Notes under the pieces: model-generated
What the model was told of the DNA's origin: nothing
Databases searched by the model: none
Seen by the model: only the letters and a program-made list of their open reading frames with translations
DNA from: Skeletonema tropicum
Taxonomy: Eukaryota > Bacillariophyta > Thalassiosirophyceae > Thalassiosirales > Thalassiosiraceae
Direction: 5' to 3'
DNA: 64,000 nucleotides
Assembly (NCBI GenBank): GCA_037178625.1
Contig: CM074138.1
Span: 1,302,001-1,366,000, forward strand
Shown here: piece by piece, positions 40,501 to 51,534 of the stretch
Layout: each line of letters begins with the position of its first letter
How positions within the stretch are numbered: the stretch's first letter is position 1
Made by a program: the position numbers and the translations under genes

Positions 40501-41838
40501 CAGCTGCTCTTCAAGGTCTTTACATTCCAAGGTCAACTTGGTCTTGTGCGTCATGGCCGTGGTCTTATCCTTCTCAAGACCCTTGAGATAGACCTGATTT
40601 CGCTTGAGGGCATTGGTCTTAGTCTTTTGATCGGCCTGCACAGCCATGATTTGCTCGTGCATATTCCTAACCTCTTCATCAAGTTGACTGAGTTTATCCA
40701 CCTCATCATTGCGGGAGTGCTCGATTTCATCCAAAGCCTCACGAGCCTTACGAAGCTCCTTATCATACAGAGTGTACTCAACCGCCCTGCGGCTCTTATC
40801 CAACTTTTGATACTGAGTCAATTCCTCCTTCTCCCCCCGCAAATCCTCCAACTTGGTCTCCATATATTCCAATGTCTCATCGATCTTTTCAATGGAGGCA
40901 GCATTCTCCTCCATCTTGGCCAACGACTCCTCCTTCTTCTCATCGTAGACAGTAGTCCCCGCCACCTCCTTCAAGAGCTGCAACCTCTCCCCATCACTCA
41001 TGGTACAAAGCGCATTGACTTTTCCCTGCTGCACAATAAAGTATGGGTTACTCTTACTAAATCCCGCCCCCTCGAGCAGACTCATAATTTCATTCTTGGT
41101 GGCACGCTTCCGCTGTAAGAAGAATTCATCCTTCTTGTGTCCAATAGTACGTCGGAGGACGACCTCGTCGGAATTTTCCATGGAGAAACGATTGTCGGAG
41201 TTGTCAAATACAATTTCGACAAAGGCATTGACGGCTGCGGAGCCGGATCCTTCGTGGAGGAGGGCTTGGCGTTCTTCCTGTGTGGGTGGGTGTGGTATCG
41301 TATGGAGAGAATCATTGAGGAATGTTAGCATTTATTCTCATTTATTACAACATTATAGATGATGAACGGGCAGAGAGATAGTAGAGGTACCGATGAAACA
41401 ATGGCTGTACATCAATGAAGCATATCTCAATCATTGATAACGAAAGGGGATAACTCATAGCTCACTATACAGGAAAGAGCAATGTACTCCTTCTCCATCA
41501 TGTTACATGACACGTCCCAAAAACATACTATCTAGTTCACCAAAGCAAAGAATAACTAGCCAAGGCAAACACCGCCCTCCACAAATCGCTCCATTCAGCC
41601 ACAACATCAACAATATCCAAAACACTACACGACACGATAAATATATAAATATAAAACTCACCGTCCTCAAACTCCAAAACTTGGGACAGCCCAAAACAAA
41701 TTGCACCGCATCAAACAAGTTACTCTTCCCGCTACCATTCCTCCCCACGACACAGTTCATTTCGGGTGAGAAGGGGTGGATTTCGGGTTGTTGTTTGAAG
41801 GAACGAAAGTTGGAGAGGGTTACTGATTTGATGTGCAT
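37564..41838 (-). CDS. SMC3: Cohesin subunit SMC3, three exons
   Basis: ATPase subunit of the cohesin ring that holds sister chromatids together. Exons 41838-41662, 41277-38650 and 38556-37564, with introns of 384 and 93 nt, give about 1265 residues. The N-terminal head has FRSFKQ and the Walker A GRNGSGKSN, then LRT joined across the splice to EERQALLHEG, matching the SMC3 family. GHKKDEFFL keeps the two adjacent Lys that Eco1-type enzymes acetylate to establish cohesion. Two long coiled coils flank a hinge (about 500-670) with CSRKGALTGGF. The C-terminal head has the signature LSGGQKALVAMAL and Walker B FYLFDELDQALD. The start at 41838 was chosen over an upstream codon because MHIKSVTL is the conserved beginning. 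The acidic Lys-rich tail could be a nuclear signal. Confidence 0.95.
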
Positions 41839-42680
41839 TTTGAGAGTGTGTGTTATGCGCAATTGTGGATATATGTAATGTGATTTTTCTGAATTGTGAA
41901 CAGGGTGTGGAAGAGCACAATTTTGTCGGCTATGTTCATGTGACGATTGTGTTGGCCTCCTATGATATGCCAGAGATGATGCGCTGGACTATATATTGGT
42001 CCTGTAGGGCAAGTGGTAGTGTTTCTATGCGACGATGCTGTATGTAATCACCGGGAGTGCAAGGTAGTGTGCAATAATGCAATAATGCATCATGGCGACG
42101 CTCTGCGACGCTTCACACGCTATTCTCATCTTTGTTGGCGGTCATTTTTTACGAGTACATGGTATCTCTATCTATTTGTAAATCGGTGTAGGTACATACT
42201 GTGCCAGAGCATCCTTGCCACTCGCAGCTACCGCCTAAGAAGCAGAAGAAAGTGTTACGCTGCATCGTAGCATCGCCTGGCGAGCCGACAAAGCCGTGGG
42301 GTGCTAGCAATGGTAGGGCTGAAAATGAATGAATAAAGCTGGCTTCTTTCGTATGTACTCTATTGCATATGTGTTCGAATCGCTTACCCATACCTGTGAG
42401 TCTGAGGAACTGCCAACGATCGTTTCCTTGTTGCCGATGCAATGACAATAGAATGATAGCAAGCTATTTAACTTTAAAGCAATGCTTGGCTGAGTAAGCC
42501 TATGTAATACGAGAGGAGGAAACAGTAGAGTAGCATTAACTTTGTATTGTTAGGAAACAGTAGAGTAGCAGTAGTGAGCTGAAGCCGAATCTTCTCCTGC
42601 CTTTTATGCTCTCATTACTTGCTGTTTTAAGCAGGTAGCTGATTCGTCGTGGACATTAATCTCAATTACACATTACAAAT
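41839..42680. other. Intergenic region, no gene seen
   Basis: SMC3 promoter and the 3' flank of the F-box gene. Short overlapping frames on both strands have no recognisable content. A short direct repeat (GAAACAGTAGAGTAGCA) occurs at about 42518 and 42553. Confidence 0.45.
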
Positions 42681-43946
42681 TTACACATCATACAAACTCC
42701 AACTGCCATCCGACAAAGAACTCCAAGTGTCATCCGATCCACGCCTTTGGTGTCTTGGGTACTCGCCGATCATCTCGAGATACTCTTCCACCGTCGGAGG
42801 TATAAAGAGTCCTTTGAAACGGACGACACCCTTTTCTAAACGTTTCATGTCTTCCATGTAAACACCATAACATTCTTCATATGGGCATTGAGGTGCTGGA
42901 TCCAGCCAGTGTGTTTCACAAGCACCCTCACGGCCAGTATTCGTCCATCGCCATCCCTTTCTACGCGCAGCCACGACAAACTCAGCTATAGTTGGTATAT
43001 AGTGGGAACGGCTTGCATCTAGACCATTTCGTACGTTATAACCGTGGGGTAAAGTCATCCGCAATTGAGCGAAGAAACCTGGCCGCTGCTTCTCTAGTCT
43101 ATACCATGCGTGCATAATGGCAGGTGTTTCTTCAATTGAAGGTAGATCGCCTCCGCCCCATACAGAATCGGGGAGGTTTAGTGATACGATTGATTGGAAA
43201 TCTTCAAGCCCTTTGCCAATGTCCCGGATGTCGCCTACTACCTTATTGCAACCTTCTAGATCAACTTTCTGTAGCACCGAGAAGTCTGCAAGATCCACCA
43301 AATTTCCCTCTATTGCAGAACAGTGGACCAAACAGAGCTCCACCAAGCAGCCCTTTAGCATAGATATGCTGCTAAGATCACCAGTGACACTGCGGTTCTC
43401 TTCGTCATAAACGCATGCCACTCTTTCTAGTCTTGGCATGTTTTGGAGCATACTCAGGTCCCAATTGAACTTTACGTTGTATAGGCAAAGACTCCGAAGA
43501 TCAGGAAAGGTGAAGAGGAACGGATATTGACCTGTCAGATGCACATTATGGAACGCAAGGTTCCTAAGATGACGAAAACTTGCAATAGTACAGATTTCAT
43601 CAGGGGTCGTCATTTGCAAAATATGTCGAAGGATTCTGTTGCGACGATAAAAGTCCAACTTTAGAGAAGCTAGATTTGGGAGAGCATCTGGCAACCACTT
43701 GAGAGCGCAGAGATCTCTGTAAGAAACATACAATTCATTTCTATGGTAGAAATCATCAGTCGTCCATTCTGATACTCCACAGGGGGTGCGCTTCACCGCC
43801 TCTCTCAATTTGCGACAAACTCGTGCTCTTAGTAATTCCTTCGATTGGAGGAACCCGAGTATGTTGATCAGAAGATCATAGTTGCTCAGAACAGTAAGAA
43901 CTTCCGTATTTGGGATGGACGGATCTGGATTTTCAGAAGAGTGCAT
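42681..43946 (-). CDS. F-box protein with leucine-rich-repeat-like region
   Basis: An intronless 421-residue protein. Residues about 18-50 (VLSNYDLLINILGFLQSKELL RARVCRKLREA) fit an F-box, the module that binds Skp1 in SCF ubiquitin ligases. The middle (about 90-260) has irregular leucine-rich segments such as LRNLAFHNVHLTG, LRSLCLYNVKF and LQKVDLEGCNKVVGDI, the usual substrate-binding part. The C terminus (about 330-421) is rich in Trp, Glu and Tyr and has no family I know. Substrate unknown. Confidence 0.65.
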   Translation of the reverse strand: MHSSENPDPSIPNTEVLTVLSNYDLLINILGFLQSKELLRARVCRKLREAVKRTPCGVSEWTTDDFYHRNELYVSYRDLCALKWLPDALPNLASLKLDFYRRNRILRHILQMTTPDEICTIASFRHLRNLAFHNVHLTGQYPFLFTFPDLRSLCLYNVKFNWDLSMLQNMPRLERVACVYDEENRSVTGDLSSISMLKGCLVELCLVHCSAIEGNLVDLADFSVLQKVDLEGCNKVVGDIRDIGKGLEDFQSIVSLNLPDSVWGGGDLPSIEETPAIMHAWYRLEKQRPGFFAQLRMTLPHGYNVRNGLDASRSHYIPTIAEFVVAARRKGWRWTNTGREGACETHWLDPAPQCPYEECYGVYMEDMKRLEKGVVRFKGLFIPPTVEEYLEMIGEYPRHQRRGSDDTWSSLSDGSWSLYDV

Positions 43947-44406
43947 TTCAGTTGTTTCAATGTCTTTAATTAAATGATTGTTTACTCAGAGCCTTTCACA
44001 GGTAAATGCCCAAGACACTATGATAAGAAAAAAAGTGCATGCAGCTGGCAGCAGCTACTTTTTACCTATATAGCTGGCACATGCCTCGTGATAAGTGGTG
44101 GTTGTCTGTGTTTGGTGTCGCTCGGCGCTCGCAGCACCTCGCTGGCACAGGCCTCGTAAGTAATTACGTAAGTAGATAAAGTATGTGGTGGTTGTCAGCG
44201 TTCGGTCTTGCTCGGCACAAAGTTCTGTCCCAAACGGGCCGGTGACAGCTGTCAGACGCGTTCGACGCAAGAAGCTAGCCGTTGGGTGGCCTTGGGGTTC
44301 TCAGAGAGAGCAAAGGTACGGATTCCTACGTAAGTAGGGAAGAGGATTCCCAAATCGATTTTTGACTCTTTTGCAAATTATTCCCGCCAAAAATCCGTGC
44401 TCAAGT
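43947..44406. repeat. Intergenic region with a short imperfect tandem duplication
   Basis: GCTGGCACATGCCTCGT followed by GTGGTGGTTGTC and GTCGCTCGG (44066-44135) is repeated imperfectly about 75-90 bp later (44141-44215). A stretch at 44363-44406 resembles the outer end of the neighbouring fold-back element (TTGACTCTTTTGCAAATT and GTGCTCAAGTTGA). No gene is seen. Confidence 0.5.
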
Positions 44407-44838
44407 TGATGATGCCAATACGAGATGGACTCAGTTTGATTCGGAAGAGATGAGAGATAAATATAATACATTCAGCCGAGCTGTAGACACCCTCGAAATA
44501 CCTTCAATCGTTTCACTTGTCACCTGTTTGATTAAAATGCGCTGTAGCTCTCTCTCTTAATATCTTCTTCTGACCACCAATGTACTACATGACTGTCTCC
44601 AATATACATGACTTCACAGAGGAAAATGCTACTTCTTTTCTAGTCACAAGCACCTCTTAGGTACAGAGAGTATGAGCACCATGGAGGACAAAAGCTGTTC
44701 CTTTCGACCGGAAACACTTCCTAAGGTACATACAGAGAGTAGAGCACCATACCGAAGTAGCATGGAGGACTCTACCACCAGACGTACTTTAAAATTTCTG
44801 TTACAAATAGCATGGAGGACTACATATCTAGAGAGATA
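44407..44838. repeat. Inverted duplicate of the TrhO-methyltransferase 3' end (29341-29768)
   Basis: The copy begins with the last codons of the methyltransferase domain (VMMPIRDGLSLIRKR, plus-strand sense here) and runs through the 3' flank. It abuts the left arm of the fold-back element exactly, and its other side meets a partial copy of that arm, so it sits where captured DNA would lie inside such an element. Reading frames in it are not functional. Confidence 0.8.
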
Positions 44839-46803
44839 TTGACTCTTTTGCAAATTGCCTTCAAGTTCCGCGTGGAACTTACTCGTGCTCAAGTTGATTT
44901 GAGCAGATTGAGGCCGATCAAAAGCACAAAATAACGACCATGACGGCCACATCTCTTCCTACGCTCCCTCCGCCGCCGATAGTCCTACCGAACCATACCG
45001 CCACCAATAGTCTCATATAGACGGTGTCTACCGATGGCAACCGCGGGAAAATTATCCCGTGCGTCTATCCTCTCAGGTAGCGCCTTGACATATCTTGTGT
45101 CCGTTGATGAAAATAACGATCTCAACCGCTGCACGACAACATCTTCATGGGCTCTGTGCTCCTCTACGATGATACATATCAACAATATTAACGGATAATC
45201 GATAGGTTGCGAGTGTTCGGCGTGGGTATTGCTCGCGGTCACCGCTATGAGTCATCACTTATTACAAATACACGGCGTGATTATTTACATCGGCACAATT
45301 CACGTAGTGATGGGAGGGGGATTATATTGACACCAGGACATAGGATAGTCCAAGGTTGACTGGTCATCACGGTTGGTGTATTTCATTGATATATTTGGTA
45401 GTAAATCTGGCTTAAGTCAGTTGCTTGAGAGCTCGTCCGGTATACGATGCCCGAGATATATCTATTGAAGTTGGGGGGAGACGGAGACAATGGCCATTAT
45501 TGATCTATCAATTATTGAAAGTAGCACTTGTGCTATATTTGGTTGCCTATTGAACAATGATTCGACCATCGTGACAATCAACTTAGAAAGTTGCCTGCAA
45601 AGGAATTTCTCTGAAAAAGCATTTGATGATGAGCAGTGATGAATACTTATTGACTTGCGTGATGAAGGGGAAATTATATTGTAACCGAGTATCATAAGTA
45701 GTGAGATTAGGAGTGAGACGAAAGAGTGATTGATCATTATCTCAACACGACAAGAAGTTGAAAAGTTGGTCTTGAGATTCTGTGCTGCTGCTGCGACAAC
45801 CACATGGTTATTGAAAGGTGCGGGTAATAATCTGCATGCAGCGAGGCACAACAAAGAGGCAGGAATATGGGTGCTTCAGTCACACGACAACCAAGAGACA
45901 CACTTATCGTTCTACACATGTAATTGATAGAAGTATTTTAAATTTTAATCTTTTCAGGAATCTCGATAGTAGAGTCAAAGACATGATTAAAGTGTTAGCA
46001 AATATTTTTGGCTTACTGAAGAGGCGGCAAGGTAGCTCGCTTTCTCGGCTGAACAATTGAACTACGTTTGACAACCACGAAATAATCATTTCTATCAATA
46101 GGAGGCAGAGGTATCTGTGATTCCAGCTCAGGGATGCATCGTACTTACTGTGATAACCATTACCCCTCTAGCTGAAAATCAACCTTGAGTCTTACCTTCG
46201 TGTCTCGCCATGAAGCAACTGACTTAAGCCAGATTTACTACCAAATATATCAATGCAAAAATAGCAACCGAGACCACCAAGCAACTTTCGACTGTCCTCT
46301 GCCCTGCTGTCATTATAATTCCCCCTCCCATCACTACGTGAATTGTGCCGATGTAAATAATCACGCCGTGTATTTGTAATAAGTGATGACTCATAGCGGT
46401 GACCGCGAGCAATACCCACGCCGAACACTCGCAACCTATCGATTATCCGTTAATATTGTTGATATGTATCATCGTAGAGGAGCACAGAGCCCATGAAGAT
46501 GTTGTCGTGCAGCGGTTGAGATCGTTATTTTCATCAACGGACACAAGATATGTCAAGGCGCTACCTGAGAGGATAGACGCACGGGATAATTTTCCCGCGG
46601 TTGCCATCGGTAGACACCGTCTATATGAGACTATTGGTGGCGGTATGGTTCGGTAGGACTATCGGCGGCGGAGGGAGCGTAGGAAGAGATGTGGCCGTCA
46701 TGGTCGTTATTTTGTGCTTTTGATCGGCCTCAATCTGCTCAAATCAACTTGAGCACGAGTAAGTTCCACGCGGAACTTGAAGGCAATTTGCAAAAGAGTC
46801 AAT
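44838..46803. mobile_element. Fold-back element with inverted arms of about 590 bp
   Basis: 44838-45424 and 46211-46803 are inverted copies, near identical over most of their length with one diverged or indel-bearing patch (about 45330-45400 against 46235-46310). The ends read ATTGACTCTTTTGCAAATT. Each arm also contains the palindrome AAGTTCCGCGTGGAACTT. The loop of about 785 bp has a 130-residue minus-strand frame (45462-45854) with no recognisable family. No transposase is visible. It is probably a non-autonomous Foldback- or Mutator-type element. Confidence 0.75.
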
Positions 46804-47230
46804 CTTTGTGTTCAAAATTTCCAACCCAAAATTTCCACTTTATTTTCGAGGAATGCGCGACGCGACGTGTTTTCGCAAGACCACCTCAACAAGAAAAGCC
46901 CACGACAGAAAGCCCACGACAGAAATCCGCTCCACAATCATCTCTTGGGAAATGACGTGACCATGTGGTTAGGCCTCAGGCCTAACCTCTTGAATCATCT
47001 AACAAAAGTTTGCTCCGCGCTCAATTGCGCACTCTTCCATAACTCCATCACGTCACACAATTTAGTCACGAGAAAACACCTCCCACGACCCACCCCCCCA
47101 ATGCTCTTGCTTATTACCTCGCCCAAAAAACACACACCCGACCCCCAACACACAAACCCTTCCTGCATACCGCTTGCACCGTTCCGATCCGATCGTCCCC
47201 ATAGCCAAGAGCACACAAATACTCACGACA

Positions 47231-49321
47231 ATGGCGAGCCCCAACTTAAAGTTACGGTATCAAGCCACAGCAGGTAACCCCCAAGATATCGAATGGGGCG
47301 GCTCGTCCGAATTCTTGGACGAAACCTCCTCGAAAATAATAGACGCCAAGGACAAGGAAACGGCCTTACCACCCTCACCCAACCGGTTCCTATCGGATCT
47401 TAGCCCATTTAGCCGCCGCATTGTTCGGTTTGTTACCCGTCCCTCGGCGACATTTTCTTCACAGAATACTAATGGTCCAGCTACATCATTACCGGATCAT
47501 TTTTTCGCAGAGTGTATTACGGTAACGCTACTGCGCATCCTCCCCGCGGCGGCTGTTTTGTTGGGCTTACCGCTTCTCATATGGGACGGCTACCCTCAAA
47601 ATTGGGGGTTGTTCAACCTCTGGCCGCTCATCCGACACTTTGACATGGTGTGGAGTGCACTACTCCACTTTTCCATCTGGCCAGTGGTCGTTGCCACCAT
47701 TATGACGGTGGCAATGCTGCCCCGTGGTGGGCTCTCAAAAAGCTTTGCCATGCCGACCAGGTTTCGTGCTGCTGCGTCTTCTGAGAATGGTGCACGGCTT
47801 GCTAAGGCGGAGGCCCTTGTGAGGTCATTATTGGTGAATATATCACAGTCGAATTGGAAAATGGCTTTCTTGTTGTCACTAGTGGTTATCAATGCGACTG
47901 TGATTGTCATGGTGCTTCAAATGGGTCTACCCTCGAGGCTTTGGAACCCCTTTATGTGGGGGTGGTATCAGGTCTACCTGCCTGGTGGTGCCATTAGTGC
48001 ACTCCAGGGAGCGTGTTTGGATGTGGATAGTAGTAGTCACAGCAGTAGTCAGCCGCTGTGTCTTTCGGAAAGTCAATGGAATGAACTTAGCAGTGGAAAA
48101 TTGTCATCATTGAAACGTGACGATGTTCAGACGGTACAACGCGGATTGGACTATTTAAGGAATCAATCGGGTGGTCTTATTATCAATGCTCTCGCCCGTA
48201 ACATCGCTGATAGCATCCCAGCTCTGAGACAGAACATGGAAACTTTAGCCCCCTTCTTCAAGGACCCTCAGAACAAGCTATCATTGGTGGTCTTTGAGAA
48301 CGATTCTGATGATGGGACACGTCACTATTTCAAGCAGTGGGCCAAAGAGGAGCCGAACTATTCTGTCGATATTATTGGGTGTGGACCTACCAACCCCGAT
48401 TGCAAACTTGGTGAAATGGATCGGTATGATAACATGAACCTGTTCAAGAACCCTACCGCGTCGGGTGTTGGAAAGTTGGGTGAATTCCGTCAGATCATCC
48501 TAGAATACATTTTGAAGAAGGAGGAGTACAATGATTTCAGCCATATGATTGTGTTGGATGTTGATCTTGGTGTTTCTGTATCACCTCTTGGACTATTGCA
48601 TACGCTTGGTTTGGAAAATAATATTGCACAAGAGTATGTGGTTGCAAGCCAGTCTTCTCAAGTATGGCCCGGGTCCATGGGAACCATCATACCTCCTTAT
48701 GACCTGTCAGCGTTCCGACCCAAGGCTACCGAGATGAACCAAAAAGTTCGAGGGTTGCACAAATCCTTCTGTGAACTCATGCCTGCTGGAGATCGGTGGC
48801 GTAACATGTGTGAGGCAGCTAGTCCCATGCAACTATTCATGATCTTACAGTCGGCTGATCCTACCGTCAATCACGACAAGGCGCATGAGGTAGAATCAGC
48901 CTTCAATGGGGTCACAATATATCCAATGTCACTGATCCGAAGTAGAGGCAGTGCAGCCCAATATGATTCTGGCGATGACAACCAACGATGTGAACACGTT
49001 GGCTTCCACTACTCCCTGAAGAACTCCATGTTTGTGAATCCAAAATGGAGCATGAATCTGAAACCCAGTAAGCCCGGTGGACCTACTGGCTATCGTGCTA
49101 TTGTGACATTATCCTACGCTATTATTGGACGGCCCAACGTTATGTTTGCAGTTGTGCTTGGAGGCCTAGTTTTCTGTTTATTATTTATATGTCCTCTGTG
49201 GACGATTGTAGTTTCCATCAAGAGTTTAGTGTTGTTGACGATGACTGCAAAGAAGCAAGAGAGAGTGAAAGAGAGGGGCGACTCATTTGAATGTTCTGTG
49301 ATTGATGCAAGAGAAATGTGA
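47231..49321 (+). CDS. Membrane-anchored glycosyltransferase (CMT1/Cap59-like)
   Basis: An intronless protein of 696 residues; the ATG at 47231 is the first in the frame. Hydrophobic segments near residues 105-125, 145-165 and 215-235 anchor the N terminus, and another lies near the C terminus (about 635-665). The catalytic region (about 340-600) contains VVFENDSDDGTRHYF, LGEFRQ, and VLDVDLG near residue 440, a D-x-D-type motif that would bind nucleotide sugar and metal. The ENDSxDxT and DxD arrangement resembles fungal capsule mannosyltransferases of the GT69 type. A Golgi glycan-building role is likely; donor and acceptor are unknown. Order of transmembrane segments at both ends is unusual for a simple type II enzyme. 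Confidence 0.6.
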   Translation: MASPNLKLRYQATAGNPQDIEWGGSSEFLDETSSKIIDAKDKETALPPSPNRFLSDLSPFSRRIVRFVTRPSATFSSQNTNGPATSLPDHFFAECITVTLLRILPAAAVLLGLPLLIWDGYPQNWGLFNLWPLIRHFDMVWSALLHFSIWPVVVATIMTVAMLPRGGLSKSFAMPTRFRAAASSENGARLAKAEALVRSLLVNISQSNWKMAFLLSLVVINATVIVMVLQMGLPSRLWNPFMWGWYQVYLPGGAISALQGACLDVDSSSHSSSQPLCLSESQWNELSSGKLSSLKRDDVQTVQRGLDYLRNQSGGLIINALARNIADSIPALRQNMETLAPFFKDPQNKLSLVVFENDSDDGTRHYFKQWAKEEPNYSVDIIGCGPTNPDCKLGEMDRYDNMNLFKNPTASGVGKLGEFRQIILEYILKKEEYNDFSHMIVLDVDLGVSVSPLGLLHTLGLENNIAQEYVVASQSSQVWPGSMGTIIPPYDLSAFRPKATEMNQKVRGLHKSFCELMPAGDRWRNMCEAASPMQLFMILQSADPTVNHDKAHEVESAFNGVTIYPMSLIRSRGSAAQYDSGDDNQRCEHVGFHYSLKNSMFVNPKWSMNLKPSKPGGPTGYRAIVTLSYAIIGRPNVMFAVVLGGLVFCLLFICPLWTIVVSIKSLVLLTMTAKKQERVKERGDSFECSVIDAREM

Positions 49322-49864
49322 ATGGTGTGGAATCAGTGTTGACAATATTATATGTTATGTCTAGATGTTATATGTCTAGAAGGTTTGTGGTGTCTAACTT
49401 AAAAGAACAGTTTATATAGTCCAAAATGTCATCCATCTGCTGTTGACTGTTGAGATAACTGCATATTGAGAGATTAAGTCCATCCGTCATTCTTTCCATA
49501 CACTTCAATGCACAAGAGTAATGTTGAGCGTGATATCCAAGTCAATGAAACTGGAACTGTACGAGAAGAAGATATATGGGCATGGAATAGGGTTGTTTGA
49601 GATTAGACTTTAGTATCGTTTAATTTTTGGCATTCTATTCACATTGGAAACAGTATTGTGCCTGCCATACCAAAAGATAAGCTCTTCTTTGGCTCTGGCA
49701 GGAAGGGGGGACATGGGGGGACGCCCCTCGCTAGCTCTAAATTCCCCCTCACCACGCACGAAAAATCTTTCTCTCTTTCGAAGATGTCAACAATGAAACA
49801 AACAGGAACATCACCATCTCTAGCAAAGGAGCAGAAACACCACTACTTAGATACATCTAGCAAC
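49322..49864. other. Intergenic region, no gene seen
   Basis: 3' flank of the glycosyltransferase gene and promoter of the DUF1499 gene. An in-frame upstream extension of the latter to 49658 exists, but it would bury the signal peptide, so I treat it as untranslated. Confidence 0.45.
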
Positions 49865-50440
49865 ATGAAGATCGTCCAGACTACCGCACTAATGGCAACA
49901 ATTGCCACCTGCCATGCATTCGTTGCGCCCCAGCAGCCAGCATCCCAGACGGCACTTGAGATGACTTCTCGTCGCGATGTCCTGGCCACATCTTTTGCTC
50001 TTGCCATCTCGGTTCCAACTTCCGCCCTTGCTATTGATGCCTGTCCCAAGGGTTCGAAGAATTGCCTTCGTCAGACGTGGACACCGCCTGGTTCTACTGC
50101 AGCTGCTGATGCGGTATCGCAGCTCCGTGATGTTTTGAATGCATACCCTCAAGAAGGTCAAGAGGACGGCAAAGTCGATGGAGGTGGATATACAATCGTC
50201 TCCGACTCCGATGGAGCGTTCAAAGTGGAATATCGCTCTTCTGGAAAGGGATTCTTTGCAAAGAGCTTCAATGGAGGCAAGCCATTTATCGATGATCTAG
50301 TGATTGAGCCAAATGGCTCTTCGTTTGAATTCAGATCTGCTAGTCGCTTAGGTGACAGTGATTTTGGTGTAAATGGGAAAAGATTGGCTTACATTGGAGC
50401 TCAGCTAAAGGAGAAGGGTTGGACTGGTGTTGGGCTTTAG
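49865..50440 (+). CDS. Thylakoid-lumen DUF1499 protein
   Basis: A 191-residue protein. Three targeting steps can be read: an ER signal peptide ending ATCHA, then FVAPQ (Phe-first plastid motif), then SRRDVLATSFALAISVPTSALA, a twin-arginine thylakoid signal cleaved before IDACP. The mature part of about 135 residues has the DUF1499 pattern: CPKGSKNCLRQ near its start, a hydrophobic beta-rich middle, and the closing RSASRLGDSDFGVNGKRL block. The family's biochemical role is unknown; related proteins are found in plant and cyanobacterial thylakoids. The start was chosen because the upstream in-frame codons would precede the signal peptide by about 69 residues. Confidence 0.8.
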   Translation: MKIVQTTALMATIATCHAFVAPQQPASQTALEMTSRRDVLATSFALAISVPTSALAIDACPKGSKNCLRQTWTPPGSTAAADAVSQLRDVLNAYPQEGQEDGKVDGGGYTIVSDSDGAFKVEYRSSGKGFFAKSFNGGKPFIDDLVIEPNGSSFEFRSASRLGDSDFGVNGKRLAYIGAQLKEKGWTGVGL

Positions 50441-50535
50441 ATATTTGACAATTATCGAGAATTGTATCATTATTATTATGTGCAAAAAGAATGATGCCCA
50501 GAACCATGAACATTTCTGTCTCTGCTGTCACCTCT

Positions 50536-51534
50536 TTAAACAGTGGCAATACCAAATGTAGTCGGACCAATGACCCACTTATCTTCTAAAGTCACGTAAT
50601 TCAACTCAACATTACCATCAAATGCTTTCTGAATATTCATACCTGTTCTTCGATTTAAATGGCAACCATCCGCTGAAAACGTCTGTATTGGATTCAAAAT
50701 CTTCTGCTGTAATGCCAAATTTGCATCATCTTCTGACAAGACATGTTCCCAGAACAGGAACTTTCCTCCATTCGGTTTTAGTACACGGCGTATTTCTGAT
50801 AAAGCTTTGGTTTGATCTACAACAGAGCATAGCGTGAGCGTTGTTACAATTGCATCAACCGACCCGTCTGCGAAAGGCAAATCCTCAGCAACCCCATTGA
50901 CAGTTCGAAGTGATGAACTCAGCCCATATAGTCGTGCATTATCTTGTGCATAGGAGGACATGCTAGTATTCGGATCTACACCAACAATGTCAAGACCTTT
51001 GAGATCAACTCCTGACGACAATGCTTTTGCATAGTATTTAGCATTGGGGAAAGTGCCGATACCAAGCTCGACGATAACTGGAACAGAAGCCCCATCACTA
51101 TTGTTTTCACTGGCTAGCGATTCAAATAGCTTCTGGAATAAAACGGATTTATACTGCTCAACTTCTTTTTCATAGTCAATCATACCGGTTGCCATTTGCT
51201 CAGCAAAGATACTGTCGATTAATTTGCTCCTCGGTCGCAAATTATTTGAGAAGGGTTGTGTCAATTCTATTGCAGCATTCGCAGAGAAGGGATGACCGCA
51301 ACTACAATAAGCAGCAGCAAATGATGCTAGTAAAGATCTTCTATGAATTGAGGGCTTGTCATCATCTTGTTCTTCATCGCTCTGGTGTCTTGCTTGGAAA
51401 ATAATGGCACGACGGGTAGGCAAACAGGATGATCTACTTTGTGTAGACAAGGTGCTACTGCAAAACCCTGACGTGCGTCCAATCAAGAATGCAGCTATTA
51501 TAATTGAGAGCGATGAAAACAACCGCATTATCAT
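50536..51534 (-). CDS. Plastid or ER METTL7-like SAM-dependent methyltransferase
   Basis: About 332 residues, intronless. The frame opens with GTG at 51543; ATG codons at 51534 and 51528 are better starts. An N-terminal hydrophobic segment ends RTSG before FCSST, suggesting a plastid presequence, and a second hydrophobic patch (about 65-85) may be a lumenal signal or anchor. The class I methyltransferase core shows VIVELGIGTFPNA (motif I), IVGVDPN (motif II acid), EDLPFADGSVDAIVTTLTLCSV and RVLKPNGGKFLFWEH, then DGCHLNRRTGMNI near the end, as in METTL7-type (TMT1) and related thiol methyltransferases. The substrate could be a thiol or a lipid; this is inference. Confidence 0.7.
   Translation of the reverse strand: MIMRLFSSLSIIIAAFLIGRTSGFCSSTLSTQSRSSCLPTRRAIIFQARHQSDEEQDDDKPSIHRRSLLASFAAAYCSCGHPFSANAAIELTQPFSNNLRPRSKLIDSIFAEQMATGMIDYEKEVEQYKSVLFQKLFESLASENNSDGASVPVIVELGIGTFPNAKYYAKALSSGVDLKGLDIVGVDPNTSMSSYAQDNARLYGLSSSLRTVNGVAEDLPFADGSVDAIVTTLTLCSVVDQTKALSEIRRVLKPNGGKFLFWEHVLSEDDANLALQQKILNPIQTFSADGCHLNRRTGMNIQKAFDGNVELNYVTLEDKWVIGPTTFGIATV

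Noticed and set aside
40237..41118. Plus-strand 293-residue frame rich in Leu
   Set aside because: It is antisense to the SMC3 coiled coil; Leu richness comes from the complement of Lys/Glu codons.
45462..45854. 130-residue minus-strand gene in the loop of the fold-back element
   Set aside because: It has no recognisable motif and opens at the edge of the repeat; I see no support beyond length.
49658..49864. N-terminal extension of the DUF1499 protein
   Set aside because: The extension of about 69 residues would precede the signal peptide and block plastid targeting; the internal ATG at 49865 begins a clean signal.
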